Shown here: positions 49,246 to 62,128 of the stretch, piece after piece
How positions within the stretch are numbered: position 1 is the first letter of the stretch
Layout: the number at the start of each line of letters is the position of its first letter
From: Gilliamella apis
GTDB taxonomy: Bacteria > Pseudomonadota > Gammaproteobacteria > Enterobacterales > Orbaceae
Length of the DNA: 64,000 nucleotides
Assembly (NCBI RefSeq): GCF_030758615.1
Contig: NZ_CP132381.1
Span: forward strand, 434,001-498,000
Direction of reading: 5' to 3'
Position numbers and translations under genes: made by a program
The notes under the pieces: model-generated
What the model was told of the DNA's origin: nothing
What the model saw: the letters and a program-made list of their open reading frames with translations, nothing else
The model's database searches: none

Positions 49246-49422
49246 AAAGTGAAATATAAGGAATTAAACCCACAGCTAATTTATCAGAATAATTTCAGCA
49301 CACCAAATAAATATTATCGGTTTCGCATAACTTTTTTGTAAAATTATCTTTACAAACTTTCCGATTAATTCCTGAATATATTAAATCGATAATTTATTAT
49401 TTTTATTCGTGTATTTGTACGA

Positions 49423-50130
49423 CTAACTAATTATCTGAATATTTTCTACAATGGCTGCATCCCCTAATACTTTCCACATTATATTGAAATGATATAGGGT
49501 AATCGCATAACTTTGCTCATGAAGACTTTTTTGTTTATAAGCTGGTCTTGGATCTTGAGAAATAACTTGTTCGATTAGTTCGCTTAGTTGTGGATAATGC
49601 TGTAGTTGGCTTTGTAAAAATATGTCAGTTTCAGATGAAAATGTTACCTTAAGTTTTTGTGTTGGAAGCTGTTGCGCATAACCAGCTATTGCCTCTGGAT
49701 GGCTATCACAATAAGGTAAGTAGGGTTTTATATCAATTATTGGTGTACCATTTACTAGATCCAAACCGCCTAGTTTTAATATCACCTGCTTGTTTTCAAT
49801 AATAATATCTAGTAATTCAACGACTGAGAGCCCAATATTATTGGGTCTAAATGGTGATCTTGTTGCAAATACACCTAAACTTTTATTACCACCTAAACGA
49901 GGCGGACGGACAGTTAATTTCTGTTTATTAGCATCAATATGATGAAAATGAAATAATAACCATATATGTGAAAACTGTTCTAATCCCTTAATACTCATAG
50001 GATCATTAAATCTATCTAGCAAATGTAGTTCACCTTCAGCTGCTGTTACAAGATTAGGTTGGCGTGGTACAGCAAATTTTTCAGTATAGGGTGAGTGAAT
50101 GATGCCAATCGGCTCAAATTGAGATGTCAT
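49423..50130 (-). CDS. trmO: tRNA (N6-threonylcarbamoyladenosine-37) N6-methyltransferase
   Basis: TrmO (235 residues, same as E. coli) methylates t6A37 to m6t6A in tRNA-Thr(GGU). The N-terminal domain has IGIIHSPYTEKFAVPRQP, GLEQFSHIWLLF, ATRSPFRPNNIGLSVVEL and YLPYCD, all hallmarks of the UPF0066 fold. The C-terminal domain is shorter, with QDPRPAYK. It lies 87 bp downstream of metQ. In E. coli rcsF lies between the two; it is absent here. Confidence 0.93.
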   Translation of the reverse strand: MTSQFEPIGIIHSPYTEKFAVPRQPNLVTAAEGELHLLDRFNDPMSIKGLEQFSHIWLLFHFHHIDANKQKLTVRPPRLGGNKSLGVFATRSPFRPNNIGLSVVELLDIIIENKQVILKLGGLDLVNGTPIIDIKPYLPYCDSHPEAIAGYAQQLPTQKLKVTFSSETDIFLQSQLQHYPQLSELIEQVISQDPRPAYKQKSLHEQSYAITLYHFNIMWKVLGDAAIVENIQIIS

Positions 50131-50162
50131 TATTGAATTATTGTGTAATTGTTATAAATGTG

Positions 50163-50188
50163 CTCCCATCGACAATAGTCGATGGGAG
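50163..50188 (-). terminator. metQ-end hairpin
   Basis: CTCCCATCGAC (50163-50173), AATA and GTCGATGGGAG (50178-50188) form a perfect 11-bp GC-rich stem between metQ and trmO. A T-rich segment, not a clean run, follows on the minus strand. Confidence 0.7.
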
Positions 50189-50217
50189 TAAGTTAATCAT
50201 AGTTTGCGAATGTACTA

Positions 50218-51117
50218 TTACCAACCACGAATAGCGCCACCTTTGAAAATTTCATCGGCTTTTTTAGCTACAGCATCAGATTGATAAGCTTTAACAAAGT
50301 TTTTAACTCTTTCATCGTCCTTATTCTCTTCACGAGAAACAATAACATTGACATATGGTGATTCTTTATCTTCAACAAAAATACCATTTTTGCTTGGGAT
50401 TAAATTTGCCGGAGCTGCAAACGTGTTATTAATTATTGCTAAATCAACTTGTGAGTCGTCTAAAGAACGTGGCAACATTGGTGCCTCAAGTTCAACAATT
50501 TTATAGTTATATGGATTGCTGGTGATATCTAATACAGTAGGTAATAAACCTTTAGCTTTATCAACCGTTAACATTCCTTCATGTTGTAATAAAAGTAAAG
50601 CACGGCCTAAATTAGTAGGGTCATTAGGTATAGCAATGGTTGAATTAGCTGGAATGAAGTATGTTTCACCACGAGGTGAAGTTACTTTGACACCTTCTCC
50701 AACTTGCTCATCGGCTGCAATTGGTTTTAGTTTTTTTGAATAAGAAGAAATTGGGAAAACAAAAGTATTACCAACTACAGCTAATTTATAGCCTTGTTCT
50801 TTCATTTGTTCGTCTAAATATGGTTTATGTTGAAACACATTAACATCAATTAAACCATCGTTTAAGGCTCTATTAGGCGTGACATAATCATTAAAAATAA
50901 CTAGTTCGATATCAAGATTAAATCGTTCTTTTGCTTGTTGTTGCGCTATTTCTGCTTCTTCTTGGTCTGCTCCAGCAATTACTCCAACTTTTAAAGGACT
51001 AACTTTTGCTGGTTCTGCAGGTTTGTTATCAGTTGCAGTTGTTTGTTTGTTATCACAACCAGTTAAGAAAAATGCACTGACCAGTGTGGTTATTAGTGCT
51101 AATTTTTTTATAGACAT
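50218..51117 (-). CDS. metQ: Methionine-binding lipoprotein MetQ
   Basis: MetQ (299 residues) is the substrate-binding lipoprotein of the D/L-methionine ABC importer. The lipobox LTGC, with Cys21, follows a short signal peptide. A Thr/Pro/Ala-rich linker (~24-40) is longer than in E. coli. The NLPA family blocks LDIELVIFNDY, DVNVFQHKPYL and IPNDPTNLGRALLLL follow. I chose the ATG at 51117, with GGAGAGAG ahead. It follows metI by 14 bp. Confidence 0.93.
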   Translation of the reverse strand: MSIKKLALITTLVSAFFLTGCDNKQTTATDNKPAEPAKVSPLKVGVIAGADQEEAEIAQQQAKERFNLDIELVIFNDYVTPNRALNDGLIDVNVFQHKPYLDEQMKEQGYKLAVVGNTFVFPISSYSKKLKPIAADEQVGEGVKVTSPRGETYFIPANSTIAIPNDPTNLGRALLLLQHEGMLTVDKAKGLLPTVLDITSNPYNYKIVELEAPMLPRSLDDSQVDLAIINNTFAAPANLIPSKNGIFVEDKESPYVNVIVSREENKDDERVKNFVKAYQSDAVAKKADEIFKGGAIRGW

Positions 51118-51131
51118 AACTCTCTCCATGA

Positions 51132-51893
51132 TTAATGATGGGTAACACGTTTAACTATAGTATTACCTAAAAATTGAATAAAAAATACAAAAATTATTAA
51201 TATAAACACTACTAAATTTGTTATTGCTGGTTTATGGCTGATGTATCCATACTGTATTGCAAGTTGACCTAGGCCTCCGGCACCTACAGCACCTGCCATA
51301 GCAATATATCCTGTTAATGTGATGAGTGTAATGGTCATACTATTTACAATGACAGGTAATGCTTCTGGTAATAAAACTTTATAGATAATCTGTAATGGTG
51401 TCGCCCCCATAGAGCGCGCTGCTTCTATTAAACCTTTCGGTACTTCTAATAATGCATTTTCAATCATCCGAGCTATTAATGGTGCTACTCCTATACTTAA
51501 TGGTACAACTGCCGCTTGTTTACCAATAAATGTACCCATTAATAAAGCAGTAAAAGGAACAATCCATACAATTAATATAATAAATGGTATTGAACGAAAG
51601 AAATTTGCAATAAATGAAATAACATTATTTAAAATAGTACAATCTAATATCTGTCCCTTACGTGTGGTATAAAGCAATATACCTATAGGTAAACCAATAA
51701 GCAGACCAAAGAAGGCTGACAAGGTAACCATATAAATAGTATCGTCAGTAGATTGCGCTATTTTTATTATCATCGCTTCACTAAATCCTTCAAAAGAAGA
51801 GGCGAAAGCAATAAAATCTGACCAAAAATCAAAATGAGATAAATATAATATTAATGATTCAAATGGTTTAAATGATGGAAGAAAATCAAACAT
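51132..51893 (-). CDS. metI: Methionine ABC transporter permease MetI, N-terminally extended
   Basis: MetI (253 residues, E. coli 217) is the inner-membrane permease. Five membrane segments and the EAA loop [22 protein letters not shown] are standard. About 36 extra residues lie before the usual start, from [17 protein letters not shown] onward, with a hydrophobic stretch. The start overlaps the metN stop (ATGTTTGA), and GAGGTG lies just upstream, so the extension is probably real and translation is coupled to metN. Confidence 0.93.
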   Translation of the reverse strand: MFDFLPSFKPFESLILYLSHFDFWSDFIAFASSFEGFSEAMIIKIAQSTDDTIYMVTLSAFFGLLIGLPIGILLYTTRKGQILDCTILNNVISFIANFFRSIPFIILIVWIVPFTALLMGTFIGKQAAVVPLSIGVAPLIARMIENALLEVPKGLIEAARSMGATPLQIIYKVLLPEALPVIVNSMTITLITLTGYIAMAGAVGAGGLGQLAIQYGYISHKPAITNLVVFILIIFVFFIQFLGNTIVKRVTHH

Positions 51894-52917
51894 AACCTAA
51901 CACCTCAACTTTAGTATTATTCTTTTCTAAAAACGCAATTGCCGATGCAGTACTTTTTTGTTTGCCTTTCATTTCTGTCAACATTAAACCAAATTTAACA
52001 CCGCCAGCATAGTCCATCTGAGCGCTAATAATATTACTATCAACTTCAAACTCTTTTGCTATTTGCGATAGTAGTGGTAAATCAACCGAAACTCCTGTGA
52101 ACTCCATGCGAACCAGCGGATTAAGTCCTTCTTTATGTTCTGGTGTCAGTCTTGCTAAATAGTCATCTGGAATTGTTAGATGCAATGTTGATTGGATAAA
52201 TTGTCTTGCAATATCCGTTTTTGCATGTGAAAACATCTCGCCAACTGAAGATTGTTCAACTAACTCACCATTACTAATTACTGCTACTTGGTCACAAATC
52301 TGTTTAACTACATCCATCTCGTGAGTGATTAATAAAATGGTTAAGCCTAGTTTCTGGTTGATATCTTTTAATAATTCTAAAATAGAACGGGTTGTCTCTG
52401 GGTCAAGAGCACTCGTTGCTTCATCACATAATAATACTTTTGGATCACTGGCTAGCGCTCTAGCAATAGCGACGCGTTGTTTTTGCCCACCAGATAAATT
52501 AGCTGGATAAACATTCGCTTTTTCACTTAAACCAACAAGATCAATAAGTTCATTTACTTTTTGTTTAATGACTGCTTTAGGTGTTCTATTGAGTTCAAGA
52601 GGAAAAGCAATATTATCAAATACCGTTCTAGAAGAAAGTAAATTGAAATGTTGAAAAATCATGCTAATTTTTCGACGAACTTCAATTAACTTTCGATTAG
52701 ATAAATGGGTGATATCTTGGTTATCAAAAAATATTTTTCCACTTGTTGGTTTTTCTAACAAGTTAACGCAACGTATTAATGTACTTTTACCTGCGCCGGA
52801 TTTGCCAATCACACCATAAATTTTACCTTCTGGAACATGTAGTGAAATGTCCTTTAAGGCATGAATAGTGGTTTTATTTTGCTCAAATGTTTTTGAGATA
52901 TGTTCTAATTTTATCAT
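51886..52917 (-). CDS. metN: Methionine ABC transporter ATP-binding protein MetN
   Basis: MetN (343 residues, as E. coli) powers methionine import. Walker A is GKSGAGKST (~38-46), the signature LSGGQKQR (~140), Walker B LLCDEAT (~160). The C-terminal NIL/ACT domain (~265-343), which binds methionine for trans-inhibition, ends KVEVLGYV. I chose the ATG at 52917 (MIKLEHIS); the frame runs open to 52968 through the MetJ operator. It is the first gene of metNIQ. Confidence 0.95.
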   Translation of the reverse strand: MIKLEHISKTFEQNKTTIHALKDISLHVPEGKIYGVIGKSGAGKSTLIRCVNLLEKPTSGKIFFDNQDITHLSNRKLIEVRRKISMIFQHFNLLSSRTVFDNIAFPLELNRTPKAVIKQKVNELIDLVGLSEKANVYPANLSGGQKQRVAIARALASDPKVLLCDEATSALDPETTRSILELLKDINQKLGLTILLITHEMDVVKQICDQVAVISNGELVEQSSVGEMFSHAKTDIARQFIQSTLHLTIPDDYLARLTPEHKEGLNPLVRMEFTGVSVDLPLLSQIAKEFEVDSNIISAQMDYAGGVKFGLMLTEMKGKQKSTASAIAFLEKNNTKVEVLGYV

Positions 52918-52954
52918 GATATATAACAACAAAAATCTGAATAGATAAATATTA

Positions 52955-52978
52955 AGACGTCTAGACATCTAAGTCAAT
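52955..52978 (-). promoter_or_regulatory. MetJ operator (tandem met boxes)
   Basis: AGACGTCT (52955-52962) is the perfect met box. AGACATCT (52963-52970) is a second with one mismatch, directly abutting, and AAGTCAAT (52971-52978) a poor third. Tandem 8-bp boxes are the MetJ recognition unit. It lies 38 bp upstream of metN, so MetJ with S-adenosylmethionine should repress methionine uptake. It may also touch the divergent gmhB promoter. Confidence 0.85.
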
Positions 52979-53035
52979 CAATAATATCCTATATAAAGTT
53001 AGAAAAAAATCCATATAAAAGGAAGATGATTAAAC

Positions 53036-53572
53036 ATGAAACCAGCTATATTTTTAGATCGAGATGGGACAATTAATATAGATTATAATTATGTACACAC
53101 TATTGATAAATTTCACTTTATTGATGGTGTGATTGACGCAATGCAAGAATTGAAAAAGATGGGTTTTCTATTAGTTATTACCACTAATCAATCAGGAATT
53201 GCTAGAAATAAATTTACTCAAGAGCAGTTTGATACCTTAACTGAATGGATGGATTGGTCACTACAAGATCGTGGTGTTGATTTAGATGGTGTCTATTATT
53301 GTCCTCATGATCCACTAGTGGATGAATGCGACTGTCGCAAACCAAGTCCTGGTATGATTCAATCTGCGGCTAAAGAACTCAATATCGATATAGCAAATTC
53401 TTATATGGTTGGTGATAGGGTTTCTGACTTGTTATCAGGGAAACGAGCTGGGGTTAAAAAAACAGTATTAGTTAAAACCGGCGATGAAATAACCGAAGAG
53501 GCGTTAGCACAAGCAGATTGGTTAATTGATAGTTTAGCTGATTTACCGAAAAAGATTAAAGCAGAATTATAA
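53036..53572 (+). CDS. gmhB: D-glycero-beta-D-manno-heptose-1,7-bisphosphate 7-phosphatase
   Basis: GmhB (178 residues) removes the 7-phosphate in ADP-heptose synthesis for the lipopolysaccharide inner core. It is a HAD-family enzyme with DRDGTIN at 8-14 (nucleophile Asp8, acid Asp10), TTNQSGIAR motif II and MVGDRVSDL motif IV. The zinc-binding loop has [15 protein letters not shown]. It is divergent from metN across the MetJ operator and upstream of the rRNA operon, as around E. coli rrnH. Confidence 0.95.
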   Translation: MKPAIFLDRDGTINIDYNYVHTIDKFHFIDGVIDAMQELKKMGFLLVITTNQSGIARNKFTQEQFDTLTEWMDWSLQDRGVDLDGVYYCPHDPLVDECDCRKPSPGMIQSAAKELNIDIANSYMVGDRVSDLLSGKRAGVKKTVLVKTGDEITEEALAQADWLIDSLADLPKKIKAEL

Positions 53573-53578
53573 TAGAAC

Positions 53579-53610
53579 CACAGCGTTTAATTTAAACGCT
53601 GTATATTTTT
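53579..53610 (+). terminator. gmhB terminator
   Basis: ACAGCGTTTAA and TTAAACGCTGT pair nearly end to end, and TATATTTTTAAT follows. The stem starts 7 nt past the stop. Confidence 0.75.
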
Positions 53611-53944
53611 AATAATGGTGAATGATGTGAATGTTAATTCGCAAAATAGCACATTAATTAATAATACTACTATATTCGCTATTCTATTTATGATGAGAGA
53701 ATAACGAAAACAATAAAAAAGTAAGACTATATAGCTGGATGTTCAAAAGCAAATGGTTATGGATATCGTTATTTAGGCGATAGTTATTTTAAATTTTGCC
53801 ATCTGATTTTTCTTTTATTAAAGAATTTAACTAACAAAATAAAAATTAAAAAGGTAAAATTGCTACAAAATGTATCATTTTAGTTTGTTTTTAGCTCACC
53901 TTGTGTAAAAAAAAGACAAACAAAAATAATTTTGCAATAATCAC
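53611..53944 (+). other. Region upstream of the rrn promoters
   Basis: About 330 bp of AT-rich DNA between the gmhB terminator and rrn P1. It probably holds the UP element and Fis sites, which cannot be pinned by eye. An open stretch at 53725-53883 has no start codon, so I do not call a gene. The AT tract just before P1 (53920-53945) could serve as an UP element. Confidence 0.4.
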
Positions 53945-53972
53945 TTGCCAAAAAAAATGAAGTGCCTATAAT
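53945..53972 (+). promoter_or_regulatory. rrn P1 promoter
   Basis: TTGCCA (-35, 53945-53950), 16 bp, TATAAT (-10, 53967-53972), followed by GCGCATCC, a GC-rich discriminator of the rRNA type. The AT-rich DNA before it suits an UP element. Stringent and growth-rate control is inferred. Confidence 0.75.
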
Positions 53973-54053
53973 GCGCATCCACTGACACGGCGTCAGCGAC
54001 AAGCAGACAAAACCAGTGTTAGTGAGTAAGATCAAAAATTTTAAAAAAAGATC

Positions 54054-54082
54054 TTGACGAATGAAAAGGTGTAGCGTAGTAT
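54054..54082 (+). promoter_or_regulatory. rrn P2 promoter
   Basis: TTGACG (-35, 54054-54059), 17 bp, TAGTAT (-10, 54077-54082), about 110 bp after P1, the usual P1-P2 distance. Confidence 0.7.
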
Positions 54083-54143
54083 ACGCAGCCCTTGAGACAG
54101 CAAACTGAAACAAGAAATTGTGAAGTAAATTAAAAAGCTGTCA

Positions 54144-54155
54144 GCTCTTTAAAAA
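54144..54155 (+). promoter_or_regulatory. boxA antitermination site of the rrn leader
   Basis: GCTCTTTAAAAA differs from the boxA core GCTCTTTAACA near its end. It lies between P2 and 16S, where NusB-S10 loads for antitermination. Confidence 0.65.
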
Positions 54156-54292
54156 GAAGAAACAGACAATCTGTGTGGGCACTTGCGAGACGAAAAATTA
54201 AAAGTCTACGGACTAAAAAAATTAAGTCTTGATAAGTGACACTGAAGATTCATTTGAATAATGTCAGAGACAGTTATTGAGCATCAAACTTT

Positions 54293-55830
<1,538 letters not shown>

Positions 55831-55883
55831 CGAAGCGCTCGTAAGTGTTCACACAGATTGTTTGTTTGTCGAAAAATAGTTAA

Positions 55884-55959
55884 GTCCCCTTCGTCTAGAG
55901 GCCTAGGACATCGCCCTTTCACGGCGGTAACAGGGGTTCGAATCCCCTAGGGGACGCCA
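55884..55959 (+). tRNA. tRNA-Glu (TTC anticodon)
   Basis: A 76-nt cloverleaf lies in the 16S-23S spacer: acceptor GTCCCCT pairs with AGGGGAC, the anticodon loop is CTTTCAC with TTC, the T loop is GTTCGAATC, and the CCA end is encoded. It is the sole spacer tRNA, the tRNA-Glu type of spacer. Confidence 0.97.
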
Positions 55960-56034
55960 TTAAATGTGATGAAGCTATTTTTAAAAAAAATTATGTTTGT
56001 ATTTATTTGATATTCGAATGAATAGAAAGATAAA

Positions 56035-56045
56035 GCTCTTTAACA
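56035..56045 (+). promoter_or_regulatory. boxA in the 16S-23S spacer
   Basis: GCTCTTTAACA matches the boxA core exactly. It lies 125 bp before 23S. Confidence 0.75.
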
Positions 56046-56169
56046 ATTAGGAACAAGCTGAAAGAAACGAGTTCTCGTTTTTATGGCAAGCTGATATATG
56101 AAAATATGTTAGATTGAGATAAGAAAGAGAAAAAAGCGTAATTAAAACCAAGACAACTGTGAGTTGTAA

Positions 56170-59067
<2,898 letters not shown>

Positions 59068-59193
59068 ACAACTCGGAGTTGTTTTGGGTACGCGAAGATA
59101 GATTAATAGATAATCGAACAGTTTGTTCCGGATTGATGGATTGTTGTGGATATGAGATAATGCACAGCAATAGAGATAAGAGAAGACAGAATA

Positions 59194-59311
59194 TGTCTGG
59201 CGGTAATAGCGCGGTGGTCCCACCTGACCCCATGCCGAACTCAGAAGTGAAACGCCGTAGTGCCGATGGTAGTGTGGGTATTACCCATGTGAGAGTAGGG
59301 TGCCGCCAGAC
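59194..59311 (+). rRNA. 5S ribosomal RNA
   Basis: TGTCTGGCGG at the 5' end pairs with CCGCCAGAC at the 3' end. The conserved CCGAACTCAGAAGTGAAACG loop is present. About 118 nt, 126 nt after 23S. Confidence 0.97.
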
Positions 59312-59313
59312 TT

Positions 59314-59553
59314 TTAAATATACGAGCCCAGCAGCGATGCTGGGCTTTTTTGCATTCTAGGATTAATAAATTGTCGCCAATCAGGCGTTGTGAAAAAGTA
59401 AAATATCCACATCAATCCTATAAAAACCATCATGGCTAAAAAATTCTTAGTATAAGTTGATGTGATAATACTATTGTAGATAGTCAAATAATTTCTATAC
59501 AACGCCCAACGCTTATCACAAAAATATAACGTTATATTTCTTTTACATATCAT
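59314..59553 (-). other. Possible remnant of a small membrane protein
   Basis: A 79-codon frame on the minus strand has one plausible membrane segment (FLAMMVFIGLMWIFYFF, ~38-54) and ends inside the rrn terminator. There is no good binding site before its ATG and no recognised family. Its last ~13 codons are the terminator itself, so if it was a gene it is now fused to or cut by the rrn 3' end. The gap 59353-59709 holds nothing else recognised. Confidence 0.25.
59325..59352 (+). terminator. rrn terminator
   Basis: AGCCCAGCA-GCGA-TGCTGGGCT followed by six T. A strong terminator 14 nt after 5S. Confidence 0.93.
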
Positions 59554-59709
59554 ACATAATCTTAAATACTTCTTATCGGCATCATTATTTTTGTTATATG
59601 AATGGTATACAGTTCTTTACTATTAAAAAAAAATATTTTTTACTAATACAATATTGGTATTTGATGGAAATACATATAACATATTCATCAGTGATGATAA
59701 GGAATTTAT

Positions 59710-60255
59710 ATGGATTTATTGCAATTACGCCAGCAATATAAAAGTGGTAAACGGTATAAATATATATACTTTTGGGGACATGTAGAAAAGCAACCTTCTA
59801 TCATAACAAAGAGTTGTTTTAGCCAATGGTATCCAAGTCGTTTTGAAGTTGATAATATTTACTATCCAACTGCAGAACATTATATGATGGCTGAGAAAGC
59901 AAGATTATTCGGTGATGAGCAAATATTATCAAAAATACTTACTGCTAATTCTCCTGGATTAGCAAAGGCATTAGGGCGTCAAGTAAAAGGATTCATACCG
60001 GATATTTGGGATGAACACTGCTTTAATATTGTCATAAATGGTAATTATGCTAAGTTTTCACAGAATCCAAAGTTGACGGATTTTATATTATCAACCAAAC
60101 AAAGAATATTAGTAGAAGCAAGTCCAGTTGATAAAATATGGGGCATAGGATTGTCTCAGGATGATCCTAATATTGATAATCCGCTAATGTGGTGTGGAAA
60201 AAATTTGCTTGGATTTGCTTTAATGAATGTTCGCCAACAATTACAAGAAAAATAA
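59710..60255 (+). CDS. NADAR-domain protein (YbiA-like)
   Basis: This 181-residue protein has the NADAR/DUF1768 fold, first noted in E. coli YbiA and proposed to act on NAD- or ADP-ribose-derived compounds. Known relatives are N-glycosidases that remove damaged riboflavin intermediates or ADP-ribose from guanine. Family motifs are FSQWYPSRFEVD, YPTAEHYMMAEKARLF, NYAKFSQNP, LVEASPVDKIWGIGL and WCGKNLLGFALMNVR. All the conserved charged positions seem intact. It stands alone after the rRNA operon, with no toxin partner visible, so a housekeeping repair role is more likely than a defence role. Confidence 0.85.
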   Translation: MDLLQLRQQYKSGKRYKYIYFWGHVEKQPSIITKSCFSQWYPSRFEVDNIYYPTAEHYMMAEKARLFGDEQILSKILTANSPGLAKALGRQVKGFIPDIWDEHCFNIVINGNYAKFSQNPKLTDFILSTKQRILVEASPVDKIWGIGLSQDDPNIDNPLMWCGKNLLGFALMNVRQQLQEK

Positions 60256-60324
60256 TGAATTATTTAAACGAATCTTGTTGGATAAGAAGCAATATTCAGC
60301 TATTAAATATTGCTTCTTGATTTA

Positions 60325-61119
60325 TTAACCTAATAATAAGGCATCGTCAGTTACTTTTTCACCACGGGTTTTTTCAAACATATCTAATAAATCTGTGACT
60401 GTTAGCTTATCTCGTTGTTCTCCTGACACATCAAGTACTACTTGTCCTTGATGTAGCATCACTGTTCTTGTGCCATATTCTAATGCTTGTTTCATTGAAT
60501 GAGTCACCATCATAGTGGTTAATTGGTTTTTCTGAACAATTTCATTAGTCAGCTCCAAAACAAATTGTGCTGTTTTGGGATCGAGAGCTGCGGTATGTTC
60601 ATCAAGTAATAATATCTTGGATGGTTGTAATGTTGACATGAGTAGGCTAACTGCTTGTCTTTGTCCACCAGAAAGCAAGCCCATCATATCTGATAGTCTA
60701 TTTTCTAAACCTAAATTTAGCGTTGCTAGTTTCTCTTTAAATAGAGCACGCAGTCTACGATTTAAAGCTGGTCGTAAAGTAAAATTATTACCACGGTTGT
60801 AAGCGATAGCTAAATTTTCTTCTATGGTTAGGTTTTCACACGTTCCGACCATTGGATCTTGGAATACTCGTGCCACCATTCCAGCTCTTTTCCAAGCTGG
60901 CCAGCGTGTAACACTTTTATTATTGATGATAATATGGCCAGAATCAACAATCAGATCACCACTAATGACATTAAGTAATGAACTTTTTCCTGCACCATTA
61001 CTACCAATAATAGTAACAAATTCCCCTTTTTTGATATTGAGATTCAAACCACGTAATACATGATTTTCAATTGGCGTTCCTTTATTAAACGTCAATTGTA
61101 ATTGTCCTACTTTAATCAT
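60325..61119 (-). CDS. ABC transporter ATP-binding protein (COG1101 type)
   Basis: This 264-residue ATPase has Walker A GSNGAGKSS (~38-46), the Q loop in RVFQDPMVGT, signature LLSGGQRQAVS (~146-156) and Walker B ILLLDEHTAALD (~168-179). The EHTAALDP form, with His after Glu, is typical of the branch paired with PF04392 binding proteins and TrpX/YcjX-like permeases. It lies 2 nt after the permease gene. The substrate is unknown; tryptophan-type importers of this class are known in streptococci, but that is only an analogy. Confidence 0.85.
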   Translation of the reverse strand: MIKVGQLQLTFNKGTPIENHVLRGLNLNIKKGEFVTIIGSNGAGKSSLLNVISGDLIVDSGHIIINNKSVTRWPAWKRAGMVARVFQDPMVGTCENLTIEENLAIAYNRGNNFTLRPALNRRLRALFKEKLATLNLGLENRLSDMMGLLSGGQRQAVSLLMSTLQPSKILLLDEHTAALDPKTAQFVLELTNEIVQKNQLTTMMVTHSMKQALEYGTRTVMLHQGQVVLDVSGEQRDKLTVTDLLDMFEKTRGEKVTDDALLLG

Positions 61120-61121
61120 GC

Positions 61122-62066
61122 TTACTTACCTCTTTTTTTAGAATATTTTTTTAGTTGTTTTGGTAATACTAATGCCAATACAACCAATATTGCCGTAATA
61201 AGATTTAGGTCTTCAGTACCTACACCAATTTCTTGTAAGAATTCATTACTGAGTGCGAAAGCGATAAATAACCGATATAAGATTGCGCCAAAAATAACTG
61301 CAATCATAACTGCCCAGATGCGTTTTGTTGGGAATATACTTTCACCAATAATAATTGAAGCAAGACCGATAACAATGGTACCAACTCCAATAGTGATATC
61401 GGCACCACCTTGTGTTTGCACGAATAATGAACCACCTAGAGCGATTAATCCGTTTGATATTGCCATCCCTAAAATAGTGATCGCACCAGTTGGAATGCCT
61501 TGAGATTTTGCCATTCGTTGATTAGTACCGGTTGCTCTTAGTGCTAATCCAACTTGAGTATTTAGAAATAGATTAAGTAGCAGCCAAAAAACTATAACAA
61601 ACGCTAAAATTATCATAGGTTGTACTAGATATTGATTGCTGTAATCTTCAGCCATAAATGGTGAAAAAATAGTTTTTGCATCTAGCAATGATAAATTAGG
61701 CGATCCTGCCATTCTTGGGGTTTCGTCCATAATATATGGGCCTATCCCTAAAATTCTTAAGTTAATAGAATATAGACCTATCATTACAATAATACTGGAT
61801 AGTAATTGCAATATATTAAGTTTAACATAGAGTAGTCCAGTCATTGCACCTGCAATACAACCAGCAAACATACCTAAAAATGTTGCTATCCATGGATCAA
61901 TACCAACGTACATGCATAATCCACATACTGCACCACCAAGTGGAAAACTAGCATCAGCAGTTAGATCGGGGAAATCAAGTAATCTAAATGAGATAAACAC
62001 ACCCAAACTAACTAATGCGTAAATAAGTCCTATTCCAATTGAGCCTAATAAAAATTCAAATGACAT
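61122..62066 (-). CDS. ABC transporter permease (COG4120 type)
   Basis: This ~314-residue permease has about eight or nine hydrophobic helices of the BPD_transp_2 style (LIYALVSLGVFISFR, GLALRATGTNQRMAKSQGI as the EAA-like loop). I chose the ATG at 62066 (MSFEFLLGS), with AGTGGA ahead; the frame is open to 62096 but starts inside a hairpin. It follows the frameshifted binding-protein gene and precedes the ATPase. Confidence 0.85.
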   Translation of the reverse strand: MSFEFLLGSIGIGLIYALVSLGVFISFRLLDFPDLTADASFPLGGAVCGLCMYVGIDPWIATFLGMFAGCIAGAMTGLLYVKLNILQLLSSIIVMIGLYSINLRILGIGPYIMDETPRMAGSPNLSLLDAKTIFSPFMAEDYSNQYLVQPMIILAFVIVFWLLLNLFLNTQVGLALRATGTNQRMAKSQGIPTGAITILGMAISNGLIALGGSLFVQTQGGADITIGVGTIVIGLASIIIGESIFPTKRIWAVMIAVIFGAILYRLFIAFALSNEFLQEIGVGTEDLNLITAILVVLALVLPKQLKKYSKKRGK

Positions 62067-62087
62067 GAAAAAATCCACTAAAAAAGT

Positions 62088-62107
62088 AACCGCCAAATTT
62101 GGCGGTT
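62088..62107 (-). terminator. Intercistronic terminator/attenuator between binding protein and permease
   Basis: AACCGCCAAATTTGGCGGTT is a perfect 20-bp palindrome; on the minus strand ACTTTTTTAG follows. It should stop part of the transcription and keep the binding protein in excess over the permease and ATPase, a common arrangement. Confidence 0.75.
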
Positions 62108-62128
62108 TAGTTATTAAAACGGTTTAAA

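Noticed and set aside
53725..53883. A 52-codon stop-free stretch upstream of rrn P1 with an ordinary-looking amino-acid mix
   Set aside because: It has no ATG, GTG or well-placed TTG start and no binding site, and a stop immediately precedes it. A gene remnant is possible but not supportable.
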